Of a stretch of 42,502 nt of DNA, positions 8,497-16,034 are shown one piece after another; positions within the stretch are counted from its first letter, which is position 1, and each line of letters opens with the position of its first letter. The notes below the pieces were generated by a model that was not told where the DNA came from, made no database searches, and saw only the letters and a list, made by a program, of their open reading frames with translations. A program made the position numbers and the translations under genes. Source of the stretch: CABZJG01 sp965659715 (GTDB taxonomy: Bacteria; Pseudomonadota; Alphaproteobacteria; Rhodobacterales; Rhodobacteraceae); NCBI GenBank assembly GCA_965659715.1, contig CBFHXE010000016.1, positions 1 through 42,502 on the forward strand, in the 5' to 3' direction.

Positions 8497-9708
8497 TTAG
8501 CCCGGGCTCATTCCCCGTAGTTTTTCCGAGCGCCGCCGAAGCAACTCCAAGGTTGTCAGAAGCACGATGGACAGTGCCACCAAAATTGTTGCCACCGCTA
8601 GGATCGTTGGGCTGATTTGCTCGCGCAGCCCCGTGAACATTTGCCAAGGTAGTGTTTTCTGACTTGCGGACCCCACAAACATAATCACCACCACTTCGTC
8701 AAACGAGGTGATAAATGCAAATAGGCCGCCCGAGATCACGCCAGGCAAAATAAGCGGCATTTGAACCCGGAAAAATGTCGTGACAGGGTTGGCACCCATA
8801 TTCGCCGCTGCCCGGGTCAGTGAGTTGTCAAATCCCACCAAGGTTGCGGTGACTGTGATAATCACAAAGGGAATACCCAGAACAGCATGGGCCAGAACAA
8901 CTTTCATGTACCCAACAAGGTTTTTATCCAGACCTAACTGATATTCCAGAAACTTGCCCAGTCCGGCGTAAAAGAAAAACATGCCTGTTGCCGAAATAAT
9001 CAATGGAACGATCATGGGCGAAATGAGAATCGCCATAATCGCTCGTTTGAACGGCACATGGCTTTGGCTTAGGCCAATCGCTGCAAGCGTGCCCAGTGAT
9101 ACCGATACCACTGTCGCAATTGGGGCAATAATCAATGAATTTTTAAAAGACCGCTGCCATTCGTTATTGGTGAAGAAGTCATTATAGTGTTTCAGTGAAT
9201 AGCCCGCAGGGTCAAAGCGCAGCATTTCTGGCGTGAAGGTAAAGAAATCCTGTGCGTTAAAGGAAAGCGGCATCACGACGATAATCGGAATGATCAAAAA
9301 GGCAAAAATCAACCCGCAAATAATTCTAAACGTAAAGTGCCATAGCACTTGACCGGGGGTCAAATAAGGGTGAAGCCGCGCGCGGTAGCGCCCCTCAAAA
9401 AGCCAAAATATGAACCAGCCCAAGAACCAGCCGAAGAGCGCGCCGGTTAAAGCGCCAACCAATCCAAAGAAATATAGGCCGGCGATCAATGTGGCTGCGA
9501 TAACCCCATAGCGTGCGGTTTTTTCCTCTGGGATCACCGACGTTCCAAGATAGGCAATTGCAGCGGTTATTGCGGCCCCTGAAATCAATCCAAGCGGGGC
9601 ATTTCCCATGGACATACCCATCAGCACACCAAGCACTGCGCCCAGCAGGGCGGTGACGGATAAAACAAACGATAGTGGTTTGCGTGAAATCACAGTAAGT
9701 GCAGCCAT
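8497..9708 (-). CDS. Polyamine-type ABC transporter permease (PotC/PotI-like) with extra N-terminal membrane region
   Basis: About 403 residues from ATG 9708, which lies four bases after the stop of the upstream permease and has the G-run GGGGGG as ribosome-binding site. The canonical PotC part begins near residue 140 (FTFRIICGLIFAFLIIPIIVVMPLSF). It includes the EAA-like loop AAANMGANPVTTFFRVQMPLILPGVISGG, which contacts the ATPase. Before it lie about 130 residues with several glycine-rich hydrophobic helices, not found in E. coli PotC. The gene ends the minus-strand transporter operon; the substrate is inferred as a polyamine or related amine. It is followed by about 140 bases without an obvious terminator before the HDAC-like gene. 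Confidence 0.88.
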   Translation of the reverse strand: MAALTVISRKPLSFVLSVTALLGAVLGVLMGMSMGNAPLGLISGAAITAAIAYLGTSVIPEEKTARYGVIAATLIAGLYFFGLVGALTGALFGWFLGWFIFWLFEGRYRARLHPYLTPGQVLWHFTFRIICGLIFAFLIIPIIVVMPLSFNAQDFFTFTPEMLRFDPAGYSLKHYNDFFTNNEWQRSFKNSLIIAPIATVVSVSLGTLAAIGLSQSHVPFKRAIMAILISPMIVPLIISATGMFFFYAGLGKFLEYQLGLDKNLVGYMKVVLAHAVLGIPFVIITVTATLVGFDNSLTRAAANMGANPVTTFFRVQMPLILPGVISGGLFAFITSFDEVVVIMFVGSASQKTLPWQMFTGLREQISPTILAVATILVALSIVLLTTLELLRRRSEKLRGMSPG

Positions 9709-9712
9709 GACA

Positions 9713-10987
9713 TCAGCCCCCCAGCTTAACGTTGTCGATACCGACCATCTTATCATAGGCCCAATACAGGATCAGCACGGCAACCAACAAGATTGTTCCT
9801 AACGCTGCTGCAAGCCCCCAGTTCAAAGACCTTAGGATGTGATAGGCAATCCGGTTGGAAATAAACACGCCTTTTGTGCCGCCCACAATTTCCGGCGTGA
9901 TGTAATATCCAATCGCCAGAATAAACACGAGTATTGATCCCGCCCCAATGCCGGGAACGGATTGCGGGAAATAGACCCGCCAAAACGCGGTCGTGTTGGT
10001 CGCGCCAAGCGATTTGGCGGCTCGAACATAACTTGGCGGAATGGTTTGCATCACCGAGTACATCGGAAGGATCATAAACGGCAACAGAATATGCGTCATC
10101 GCAACGATGGTGCCGATTTCGTTGTTTATCATCACCAAACGGGCACTATCGGACACCAAACCAAGGTTCACCAGAACATCATTGATCACACCCTGTTGCT
10201 GGAGCATCACCTTCCAGGCGGACGTACGCACGAGCAGCGAGGTCCAGAACGGCAATAGTACCAAAATCATCAAAAGGTTGGAATGTCGCATCGGCAGATT
10301 GGCCAGCAACCAGGCCACCGGATAGCCCAACAATAAGCACGATCCCATGATGGCAAGCGACATGATCAATGTGCGTCCAAAGAGCGTCAGTAAAATTTGT
10401 TTATTTTCTGGTTGGAATGCAGGCCCAGAGGCCGTTTTGCGCATATCAATGGCGTTTAAAAAATAGCCGCTGGTGTAATTCGAGCTGTGAACCTTGAGTG
10501 TTTTCCAAGTTTCAACGTCGTTCCAACCCTTGTGAATATCTATGAGCTTTTCTTTGAACGGGCCGTCTGTTTCCATATCCCATTTTTTTGCTTTGCGCGC
10601 GGTCTTTTTGAAAAGCGACGCAATTCCAGACTGTTCATAATTTAAACGCAGGCCGACTTTGGTATGAATTTTTGCTTTTGCGGCTTTTTGAATATCTGAC
10701 GCAAAGGCCGCATAAACAGCTTCGTCTGGCAATTCACCGGTTGATGAGTCCCAGGTTTCCAGCGCTGCCACCGTTTGAGGAAGCGTTGTTGCCACGATGT
10801 CGTTTTCGACGGACCGGAACAGCATGGATATAATCGGCAAGATAAAGGCGATAAAAATAAAGATTAAAAGAGGTGCGATCAATAAAAGAGCACGGATCTT
10901 TTGGCGACGCAGCGCCCGAGCCAAGCTTTGTTTAAGGGGTTTCCCGTCTGCGGAAAGCATCGGTTCGGTGTTGGTCGAAGCGCTCAT
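9713..10987 (-). CDS. Polyamine-type ABC transporter permease (PotB/PotH-like) with enlarged periplasmic loop
   Basis: 424 residues. A first membrane helix (LLLIAPLLIFIFIAFILPIISMLF, about 33-56) is followed by about 130 mostly hydrophilic, charged residues before the next helix at about 200 (LFGRTLIMSLAIMGSCLLLGYPVAWLLA). In E. coli PotB this loop is much shorter. The EAA-type loop is AAKSLGATNTTAFWRVYFPQSVPGIGAGS. The large outer loop may help docking of the binding protein. The upstream gap to the binding-protein gene contains a strong terminator, so permease expression is probably lower than that of the binding protein. The next permease starts four bases after the stop. Confidence 0.88.
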   Translation of the reverse strand: MSASTNTEPMLSADGKPLKQSLARALRRQKIRALLLIAPLLIFIFIAFILPIISMLFRSVENDIVATTLPQTVAALETWDSSTGELPDEAVYAAFASDIQKAAKAKIHTKVGLRLNYEQSGIASLFKKTARKAKKWDMETDGPFKEKLIDIHKGWNDVETWKTLKVHSSNYTSGYFLNAIDMRKTASGPAFQPENKQILLTLFGRTLIMSLAIMGSCLLLGYPVAWLLANLPMRHSNLLMILVLLPFWTSLLVRTSAWKVMLQQQGVINDVLVNLGLVSDSARLVMINNEIGTIVAMTHILLPFMILPMYSVMQTIPPSYVRAAKSLGATNTTAFWRVYFPQSVPGIGAGSILVFILAIGYYITPEIVGGTKGVFISNRIAYHILRSLNWGLAAALGTILLVAVLILYWAYDKMVGIDNVKLGG

Positions 10988-11025
10988 GATTTGGCCGATA
11001 CAGCTGTAGAGTTGAAATTAGGAAG

Positions 11026-11059
11026 AAAAAAAACGGGAAGGGCCGATGTAGCCCTTCCC
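11026..11059 (-). terminator. Intercistronic rho-independent terminator behind the binding-protein gene
   Basis: Read on the minus strand, it is GGGAAGGGC, a 7-base loop, then GCCCTTCCC (a perfect 9-bp stem, 11035-11059), followed by G and eight T's (11026-11033). It lies 12 bases past the binding-protein stop and 39 bases before the permease start. Such an element lets most transcripts end after the binding-protein gene and only some read on into the permeases. Confidence 0.92.
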
Positions 11060-11071
11060 AATTGTACGAGC

Positions 11072-12178
11072 TTACTTAGCCAGCCATGCTTGGAACTTTG
11101 CGTCCAGATCATCACGGTAATCGGCCCAGAAGTCATAGTTCATCAGGAACGCACGTGACAGGTTTTCAGGTGCTGTTGGCATATGTGGCCCCATGTCGAT
11201 GCCCAAATCAGCATGCTTTCCGACCAGCGGAGCAGAGGATGCGCGGGCTGGACCGTAGCTGATCCATTTTGCTTGGTCCGCAAGACGCTGAGTGTCTGTG
11301 GCAAACATGATGTAGTCAAGCGCACGTGCTTGACGCTCTGGGCTTAGACCTGCCGGGATAATCCAGCCATCCAAATCCATAACCTGACCATCCCAGATCA
11401 TCGCAACAGGCTGCTTCTGCTCTTCGATCAAAGAGAAAAGACGACCGTTGTAGGTGGCGCCCATGATAACTTCGCCATCCGCCAGAAGTTGCGGTGTATC
11501 AGAGCCTGAAGAAACCCAGATCACATCGTCTTTGATGGTGTCCAGTTTGGCGAGTGCCTGATTTTGACCCTCTTCTGTTTCCAGCATGTCATAGATGTCT
11601 GATTTTGCAACGCCGTCGCAAAGCAATGCCCATTCCATTGTGTTGATCGGCACACTGAACAATGACCGCTTGCCTGGGTAGGCAGCTGTATCAAACACGT
11701 CACAAACAGATGTTGGTGCTGTGTCACCGACGAGGTCAGTCCGGTATCCAAATGTTGTTGAGTACACGATTTGTGGAATAAAGCACTCGGACACCAACAT
11801 ATCGCCAAAGTCTTCTGAGGCAGGTGTTCCATCAGGTGCTGCGGCGAGCATCGTGTCAGGATCGATGACCATCGCCAGGCCTTCGTCGCAAAGCTGCATC
11901 GCTGGCGCTGCTTCTACGTCCACAACATCCCAAGTGATATTGCCGGCTTCGTTCATCGCGCGCAGTTTGGCAACCGCTGTGCTTGAGCTGTCATCATTCA
12001 AAATGGTGACACCGGTCATCTCAGAATAAGGATTGTGGTAGGCGTTCAATTGCGATTTCGAATAGGCACCACCCCATGACACGATGGTCATTTCGCTTGC
12101 CATATGGCCGTCTGCAAAAGCAGACCCCGCCACCAATGACAACGCAGCGCTTGTCAAAATTGTTTTTGTCGATTTCAT
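11072..12178 (-). CDS. Periplasmic substrate-binding protein of polyamine-type ABC transporter (PotD/PotF-like)
   Basis: 368 residues with a clear Sec signal peptide, MKSTKTILTSAALSLVAGSAFA, cleaved after about residue 22. The mature protein begins with the family strand MTIVSWGGAYSKSQ and contains NDDSSSTAVAKLRAM, WDVVDVEAAPAMQLCDEG and the C-terminal WISYGPARASS, the fold of SBP_bac_8-type proteins for polyamines and related cations. The ligand is not readable from sequence. The start ATG has GGGAG eight bases upstream. The gene is the second in the operon, after the ATPase, and is followed by a terminator before the permeases. Confidence 0.92.
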   Translation of the reverse strand: MKSTKTILTSAALSLVAGSAFADGHMASEMTIVSWGGAYSKSQLNAYHNPYSEMTGVTILNDDSSSTAVAKLRAMNEAGNITWDVVDVEAAPAMQLCDEGLAMVIDPDTMLAAAPDGTPASEDFGDMLVSECFIPQIVYSTTFGYRTDLVGDTAPTSVCDVFDTAAYPGKRSLFSVPINTMEWALLCDGVAKSDIYDMLETEEGQNQALAKLDTIKDDVIWVSSGSDTPQLLADGEVIMGATYNGRLFSLIEEQKQPVAMIWDGQVMDLDGWIIPAGLSPERQARALDYIMFATDTQRLADQAKWISYGPARASSAPLVGKHADLGIDMGPHMPTAPENLSRAFLMNYDFWADYRDDLDAKFQAWLAK

Positions 12179-12288
12179 TACAGTCTCCCATGTCGCCCGT
12201 GATTAAACTAGCTGGTCCAAGACACGGGCTGATCTTTTGGACCCTCAGTAGATCGCACCAAATTTATTGGGCGAATTCGGTTATTGCG

Positions 12289-13389
12289 TCATGCGTCCAG
12301 TGCGCGGCAATCCTCTGGCAGCCAGCCAATCTCGATTTGCTCGCCGGGTTTTAGGCGCATTTGATCAGGCGCGTTCCGAGTTTTGACGATAAACTCGTCA
12401 TTGCCGGCAACGCGAAGGCGGGTGCGGAAAATATCACCCATATAGATAAATTCGAGCACCTCTGCTTTTAGCTTTTGTGCATTGTCACGAATTCGGCCTT
12501 TGTTGTATTCAACCCGTTCAGGCCGAATTGACACCCTTGTGCGCTCGCCTGGTTTGCTGACATTCACCGGCTTGCAGGCAATCACTTCGCCGCCCTCCAG
12601 TTCCACCATCGCCAGCCCGTCTTTTATCTCTTTTACGGTGCCTTCCATGGTGTTGTTCTCACCAATGAATTGGGCAACAAAGCTATTTTCCGGCTCTTCA
12701 TAAAGCTGATCTGGCTTGGCGAGCTGCTGAATGCGCCCATCGTCGAAAACGGCGACCCGGTCCGACATGGTCAGCGCCTCGGTTTGGTCATGGGTCACGT
12801 AAACAACTGTGATCCCCAAACGGTGCGCAAGATCGGTAATTTCAAATTGCATTTTTTCGCGCAATTGTTTGTCGAGCGCGCCAAGCGGTTCATCCATAAG
12901 AACCAGTTCAGGCTCGAAGACCAAAGCCCGCGCCAAAGCAATTCTTTGCTGTTGGCCGCCCGAAAGCTGCGCCGGCCGCCGGCCGCCAAAGGCGCCCATT
13001 TCCACCATATCCAGGGCGTGTTTAACTTTTTCTTCACGATCAGATTTGCCCATTTTGCGGACTTCCAAAGGAAAGGAAAGGTTTTCGGCAATGGTCATAT
13101 GCGGAAACAGCGCATAGTTTTGAAAGACCATTCCAATGCCACGTTTGTGCGGCGGTATGTTATTTATCGAAACCCCATCGAGCAAAATATCACCGTGGGT
13201 GGCGGTTTCAAATCCTGCAAGCATCATAAGGCATGTGGTTTTGCCAGACCCTGACGGCCCAAGCATGGTCAAAAACTCACCGCGCGGCATTTCAAGATTG
13301 AGGTCTTTTACGACCAGAGTTTCGCCATCATAACTTTTCTGAACCCGGTCAAATTGAACGAATGCATCCCCTGCTGTGTCTTTTGCCAA
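12289..13389 (-). CDS. ABC transporter ATP-binding protein (PotA/PotG-like)
   Basis: 366 residues. It has Walker A GPSGSGKTT, the Q-loop region MVFQNYALFPHMT, the signature LSGGQQQR, Walker B ELVLMDEPLGALD and the H-loop VTHDQ. After about residue 240 comes a C-terminal TOBE-like beta domain (NTMEGTVKEI, RVSIRPERVEY). It energises the two downstream permeases. The start is an unusual TTG at 13389, supported by GGGAG six bases upstream and no better ATG before FVQFDRVQKSY. It is the first gene of the transporter operon, and its promoter must lie in the 320-base gap upstream, where a TTGATCAA palindrome is found. Confidence 0.93.
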   Translation of the reverse strand: MAKDTAGDAFVQFDRVQKSYDGETLVVKDLNLEMPRGEFLTMLGPSGSGKTTCLMMLAGFETATHGDILLDGVSINNIPPHKRGIGMVFQNYALFPHMTIAENLSFPLEVRKMGKSDREEKVKHALDMVEMGAFGGRRPAQLSGGQQQRIALARALVFEPELVLMDEPLGALDKQLREKMQFEITDLAHRLGITVVYVTHDQTEALTMSDRVAVFDDGRIQQLAKPDQLYEEPENSFVAQFIGENNTMEGTVKEIKDGLAMVELEGGEVIACKPVNVSKPGERTRVSIRPERVEYNKGRIRDNAQKLKAEVLEFIYMGDIFRTRLRVAGNDEFIVKTRNAPDQMRLKPGEQIEIGWLPEDCRALDA

Positions 13390-13511
13390 TTCTGGCTCCC
13401 TGTTTATTTTGGTTGGCTGTTAGGCGTGTGACACCAATTCTAAAACTATTCACCGGTTGTTTTGCAAGCATATTGCGGCACTTTAGGCCCAAATTCTACC
13501 ATTACCCGCTG

Positions 13512-13526
13512 ATTGATCAATTGATT
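13512..13526. promoter_or_regulatory. Candidate GntR operator, ABC operon promoter
   Basis: The sequence ATTGATCAATTGATT contains the perfect 8-bp palindrome TTGATCAA (13513-13520), about 125 bases upstream of the ATPase start. It resembles the palindrome at 15981-15992 in front of the FAD oxidase. The core TGATCAA also occurs by chance in coding DNA nearby, so this is a hypothesis. Confidence 0.35.
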
Positions 13527-13631
13527 GGCATACAGCACCCTCTAGATTCCCATGAAAAGCTGGATCAGTTAGATTGTAGCGAATCATAAACAATTCTGGA
13601 TCACGTTTTTCCCCATTTACAGCCATTTACG

Positions 13632-13653
13632 AAAAAAACGCCTGTTTTACAGG
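13632..13653 (-). terminator. Terminator of the aminotransferase gene
   Basis: On the minus strand it reads CCTGT-AAA-ACAGG, then CG and seven T's. The stem is only 5 bp but is followed by a clean T-tract. It sits 57 bases past the aminotransferase stop and separates that gene from the transporter operon. Confidence 0.6.
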
Positions 13654-13709
13654 GGTCACGCAGAAAATTTGGCTTTTGGCTTTCAGTGCGCGGGTTTGAA
13701 AGTCCACGC

Positions 13710-15104
13710 TTAGGCTTCTTGCCATAATCCTTCGCTGCGCACTTGTGCAGCAGTTTCATCCAACGCCATATGAACGCGGTCAATCAACTGATCAATTTCA
13801 CCAGTGGAAATAATCAAAGGCGGCGAAATGACCATCCGGTCGCCCACGTGACGCATAATCAGATGATTGGCAAAGCAGCGTTCGCGGCACATATACCCGA
13901 TTGTCCCTGCGGCGGCCTTAAAGCGCGCGCGAATTTCCTTGTTCGGTGTGAGCGCAATGGATCCCATCATGCCTTTGATTTTAGCTTCTCCCACCAAAGG
14001 ATGATCTGCAATGGCTTGCCATTTTTGCTCTAAGTATGGGCCGGTCACGTCGCGCACTTGGTCGACAATTTTTTCATCCTCTAAAATACGCAGGTTTTCC
14101 AAGGCAACGGCTGCGGCCACTGGATGGCTTGAATAGGTATAGCCGTGGGTGAATTCGGTGGTTGCCATCACCTCGGCAACCGCATCGCTGACCACTGAGC
14201 CGCCGATGGGCTGATAGCCAGAGCTGAGGCCTTTGGCGATGCTGATAATGTCCGGTTTGATATGATAGGTTTGACTGCCAAACCAATTGCCGGTGCGGCC
14301 AAAGCCGCAGATGACTTCATCAGCAATCAGCAGAATTTCATATTTGTCACAAATGCGTTGAATTTCCGGCCAATAGCTATCGGGTGGTATAATCACCCCA
14401 CCGGCCCCTTGTATCGGCTCGGCAATAAATGCAGCCACGCGGTGCTCGCCCAGCTCTTCGGTGGCCTGTTCCAATTCGCGTGCGCGTGCGAGACCAAACT
14501 CATCCGGGCTCATATCGCCGCCCTCTGCCCACCAGTCCGGTTGATTGATGTGGTGGATATCAGGTATCGGCAGGCCGCCTTGTGCGTGCATCGCCGCCAT
14601 ACCGCCGAGCGATGCCCCGCCCAAGGTTGATCCGTGATAGGCGTTTTTGCGGCTTATGATGACGGATTTTTCCGGCTTGCCCTGCAACGCCCAGTATTGG
14701 CGCACAAGGCGGATGTTGGTATCATTCGCCTCTGATCCCGAACTGCCATAAAAGACATGGTTTAGATCGCCGGGGGCCAGCTGCGCGATCCGTTCTGACA
14801 GATCAATCACCGGAAGGTGGGTGGTTTGAAAAAAGGTGTTGTAATAGGGCAGTTCGCGCATTTGCTTGGCGGCCACTTCGGCCAACTCTGGCCGGCCATA
14901 GCCGATATTGACACACCAAAGACCCGCCATCGCATCCAAAATGTCTTGGCCTTCGGAATCGGTGATATAAACGCCATTGGCACTTGTGATCACCCGCGCC
15001 CCCTTTTCCGCAAGCTCACCTGCTGCGGTGAAAGGATGCAGATGATGCGCTGCGTCGCGGCGCTGAAGTTCAGCCGTTGGAAATTGGTTTGATAAAAGCG
15101 TCAT
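13710..15104 (-). CDS. Class III PLP-dependent aminotransferase (omega-amine/putrescine:pyruvate type)
   Basis: About 464 residues from ATG 15104 (MTLLSNQFPTAELQRRDAAHHLHPF); an ATG four codons upstream is possible. Signatures are YGSSGSEANDTNIRLVR, which binds the PLP phosphate, LIADEVICGFGRTGNWFG with the Asp that contacts the pyridine N, and IISIAKGLSSGYQPIG with the Schiff-base Lys. The family (SpuC, omega-amino acid:pyruvate aminotransferase) moves a terminal amino group from putrescine, beta-alanine or similar amines to pyruvate or oxoglutarate. Placed between an amine transporter and a PuuB-like oxidase, a role in polyamine or short amine breakdown is likely. It has its own promoter region with a candidate operator 65 bases upstream. 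Confidence 0.92.
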   Translation of the reverse strand: MTLLSNQFPTAELQRRDAAHHLHPFTAAGELAEKGARVITSANGVYITDSEGQDILDAMAGLWCVNIGYGRPELAEVAAKQMRELPYYNTFFQTTHLPVIDLSERIAQLAPGDLNHVFYGSSGSEANDTNIRLVRQYWALQGKPEKSVIISRKNAYHGSTLGGASLGGMAAMHAQGGLPIPDIHHINQPDWWAEGGDMSPDEFGLARARELEQATEELGEHRVAAFIAEPIQGAGGVIIPPDSYWPEIQRICDKYEILLIADEVICGFGRTGNWFGSQTYHIKPDIISIAKGLSSGYQPIGGSVVSDAVAEVMATTEFTHGYTYSSHPVAAAVALENLRILEDEKIVDQVRDVTGPYLEQKWQAIADHPLVGEAKIKGMMGSIALTPNKEIRARFKAAAGTIGYMCRERCFANHLIMRHVGDRMVISPPLIISTGEIDQLIDRVHMALDETAAQVRSEGLWQEA

Positions 15105-15168
15105 TTTGCACCCCATTGATCTGAAAGATTACCGCATGAAACCAGATAATTGTCACATACTCTACAAT

Positions 15169-15186
15169 ATGATCAAATTTTTTGAT
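15169..15186. promoter_or_regulatory. Candidate GntR operator, aminotransferase promoter
   Basis: The sequence ATGATCAAATTTTTTGAT contains the inverted repeat ATCAAA-TTT-TTTGAT (15172-15186). The stretch TGATCAAAT is shared with the palindrome at 15981-15992. It lies 65 bases before the aminotransferase start and just after the gntR stop. Confidence 0.45.
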
Positions 15187-15204
15187 GTAAATCAAGCTGA
15201 AGCT

Positions 15205-15876
15205 TCATGAGGTCTGTGTCATCACATGGCGCACTTGCTCCATGCCTTGGATGACGTCTTCACGGATGGCGCGGGCGGCTTTTTCGGCGTCACCGCCGCG
15301 CATTGCCGAGAGCGTTTCTTTGTGCTGGTCAGTCAGGTTTAAGGTGCCAAGCCTCCCACAAACAACCCGAAGCGATGGTCCGAACCGCAGCCATAGCCCA
15401 TCGGCAATTGAGACCAATATGGGGGCTTTTGATAGCTCGTAAAGAGTTTTATGAAAGCGATAGTTGCCCCGCAGATACGCGGTGACATCCCCGATTTTGA
15501 TCGCCTGATCCAGTTCTGTATCTATTTGGCAAAGATGGTCTAAATCTTCGGGCGTTGCATGTTGAGTAGCCAATAAAATAAGCTGTGGCTCTATTGCCTG
15601 CCGGGCAAAAATCAATTCATTGACGTTCTGCACAGAAAGGTTTGGAACGCACACGCGCCGGTTGCCCATAAAATCAAGCGCACCTTCGGCGATGAGCCGG
15701 CGGATGGCTTCGCGTACCGGGGTCATTCCGGCATCAAGCTGATCGGTCAGGCCCTGTATTGTAACCGCTTGACTGGGGGCAATTTCCCCGAACAGAACCA
15801 GATCCCTTAGTTTGCGATACACCGTTTCATGCGCTGGAACTTTGCTTTCATTGGATAAATTTACATCGTCTTTCAT
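15205..15876 (-). CDS. GntR-family transcriptional regulator, FCD (FadR) subfamily
   Basis: 223 residues. The N-terminal winged helix (about 15-80) shows VYRKLRDLVLFGEIAPSQAVTIQGLTDQL and the recognition helix region MTPVREAIRRLIAEGAL. The C-terminal all-helical FCD ligand domain has the typical FARQAIEPQLILLA start and the metal-site-like NYRFHKTLYELS. Regulators of this type usually repress catabolic genes and release DNA when the amine or acid substrate binds. It lies between the aminotransferase (same strand, downstream) and the FAD oxidase (divergent), with similar palindromes on both sides, so it probably controls both and itself. Confidence 0.92.
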   Translation of the reverse strand: MKDDVNLSNESKVPAHETVYRKLRDLVLFGEIAPSQAVTIQGLTDQLDAGMTPVREAIRRLIAEGALDFMGNRRVCVPNLSVQNVNELIFARQAIEPQLILLATQHATPEDLDHLCQIDTELDQAIKIGDVTAYLRGNYRFHKTLYELSKAPILVSIADGLWLRFGPSLRVVCGRLGTLNLTDQHKETLSAMRGGDAEKAARAIREDVIQGMEQVRHVMTQTS

Positions 15877-15980
15877 CTGGGTGCTTTCAGTTTCTTGGCA
15901 GTCTGTCGGTTGTCTTTATCTGATTTAGGGTCAGTTTACCCTGCGCGCGATCACATTACCATATTGCAAAGATCAGGTAA

Positions 15981-15992
15981 ATTTGATCAAAT
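15981..15992. promoter_or_regulatory. Candidate GntR operator, divergent gntR/FAD-oxidase promoter
   Basis: ATTTGATCAAAT is a perfect 12-bp palindrome, 43 bases before the FAD oxidase start and 105 bases before the gntR start. Its size and A/T-flanked symmetric core fit operators of the FadR-like GntR group. Confidence 0.55.
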
Positions 15993-16034
15993 TATAGAGC
16001 CAAGGACTGAGCACTAATCGTAAGGGAAGATATA

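Larger units (their letters stand above)
13390..13709. other. Promoter region of the transporter operon plus aminotransferase terminator
   Basis: This 320-base gap holds no credible gene. Its left part must drive the transporter operon (minus strand) and contains a TTGATCAA-centred palindrome at 13512-13526. Its right part carries a short terminator hairpin at 13632-13653 that closes the aminotransferase gene. Confidence 0.6.
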
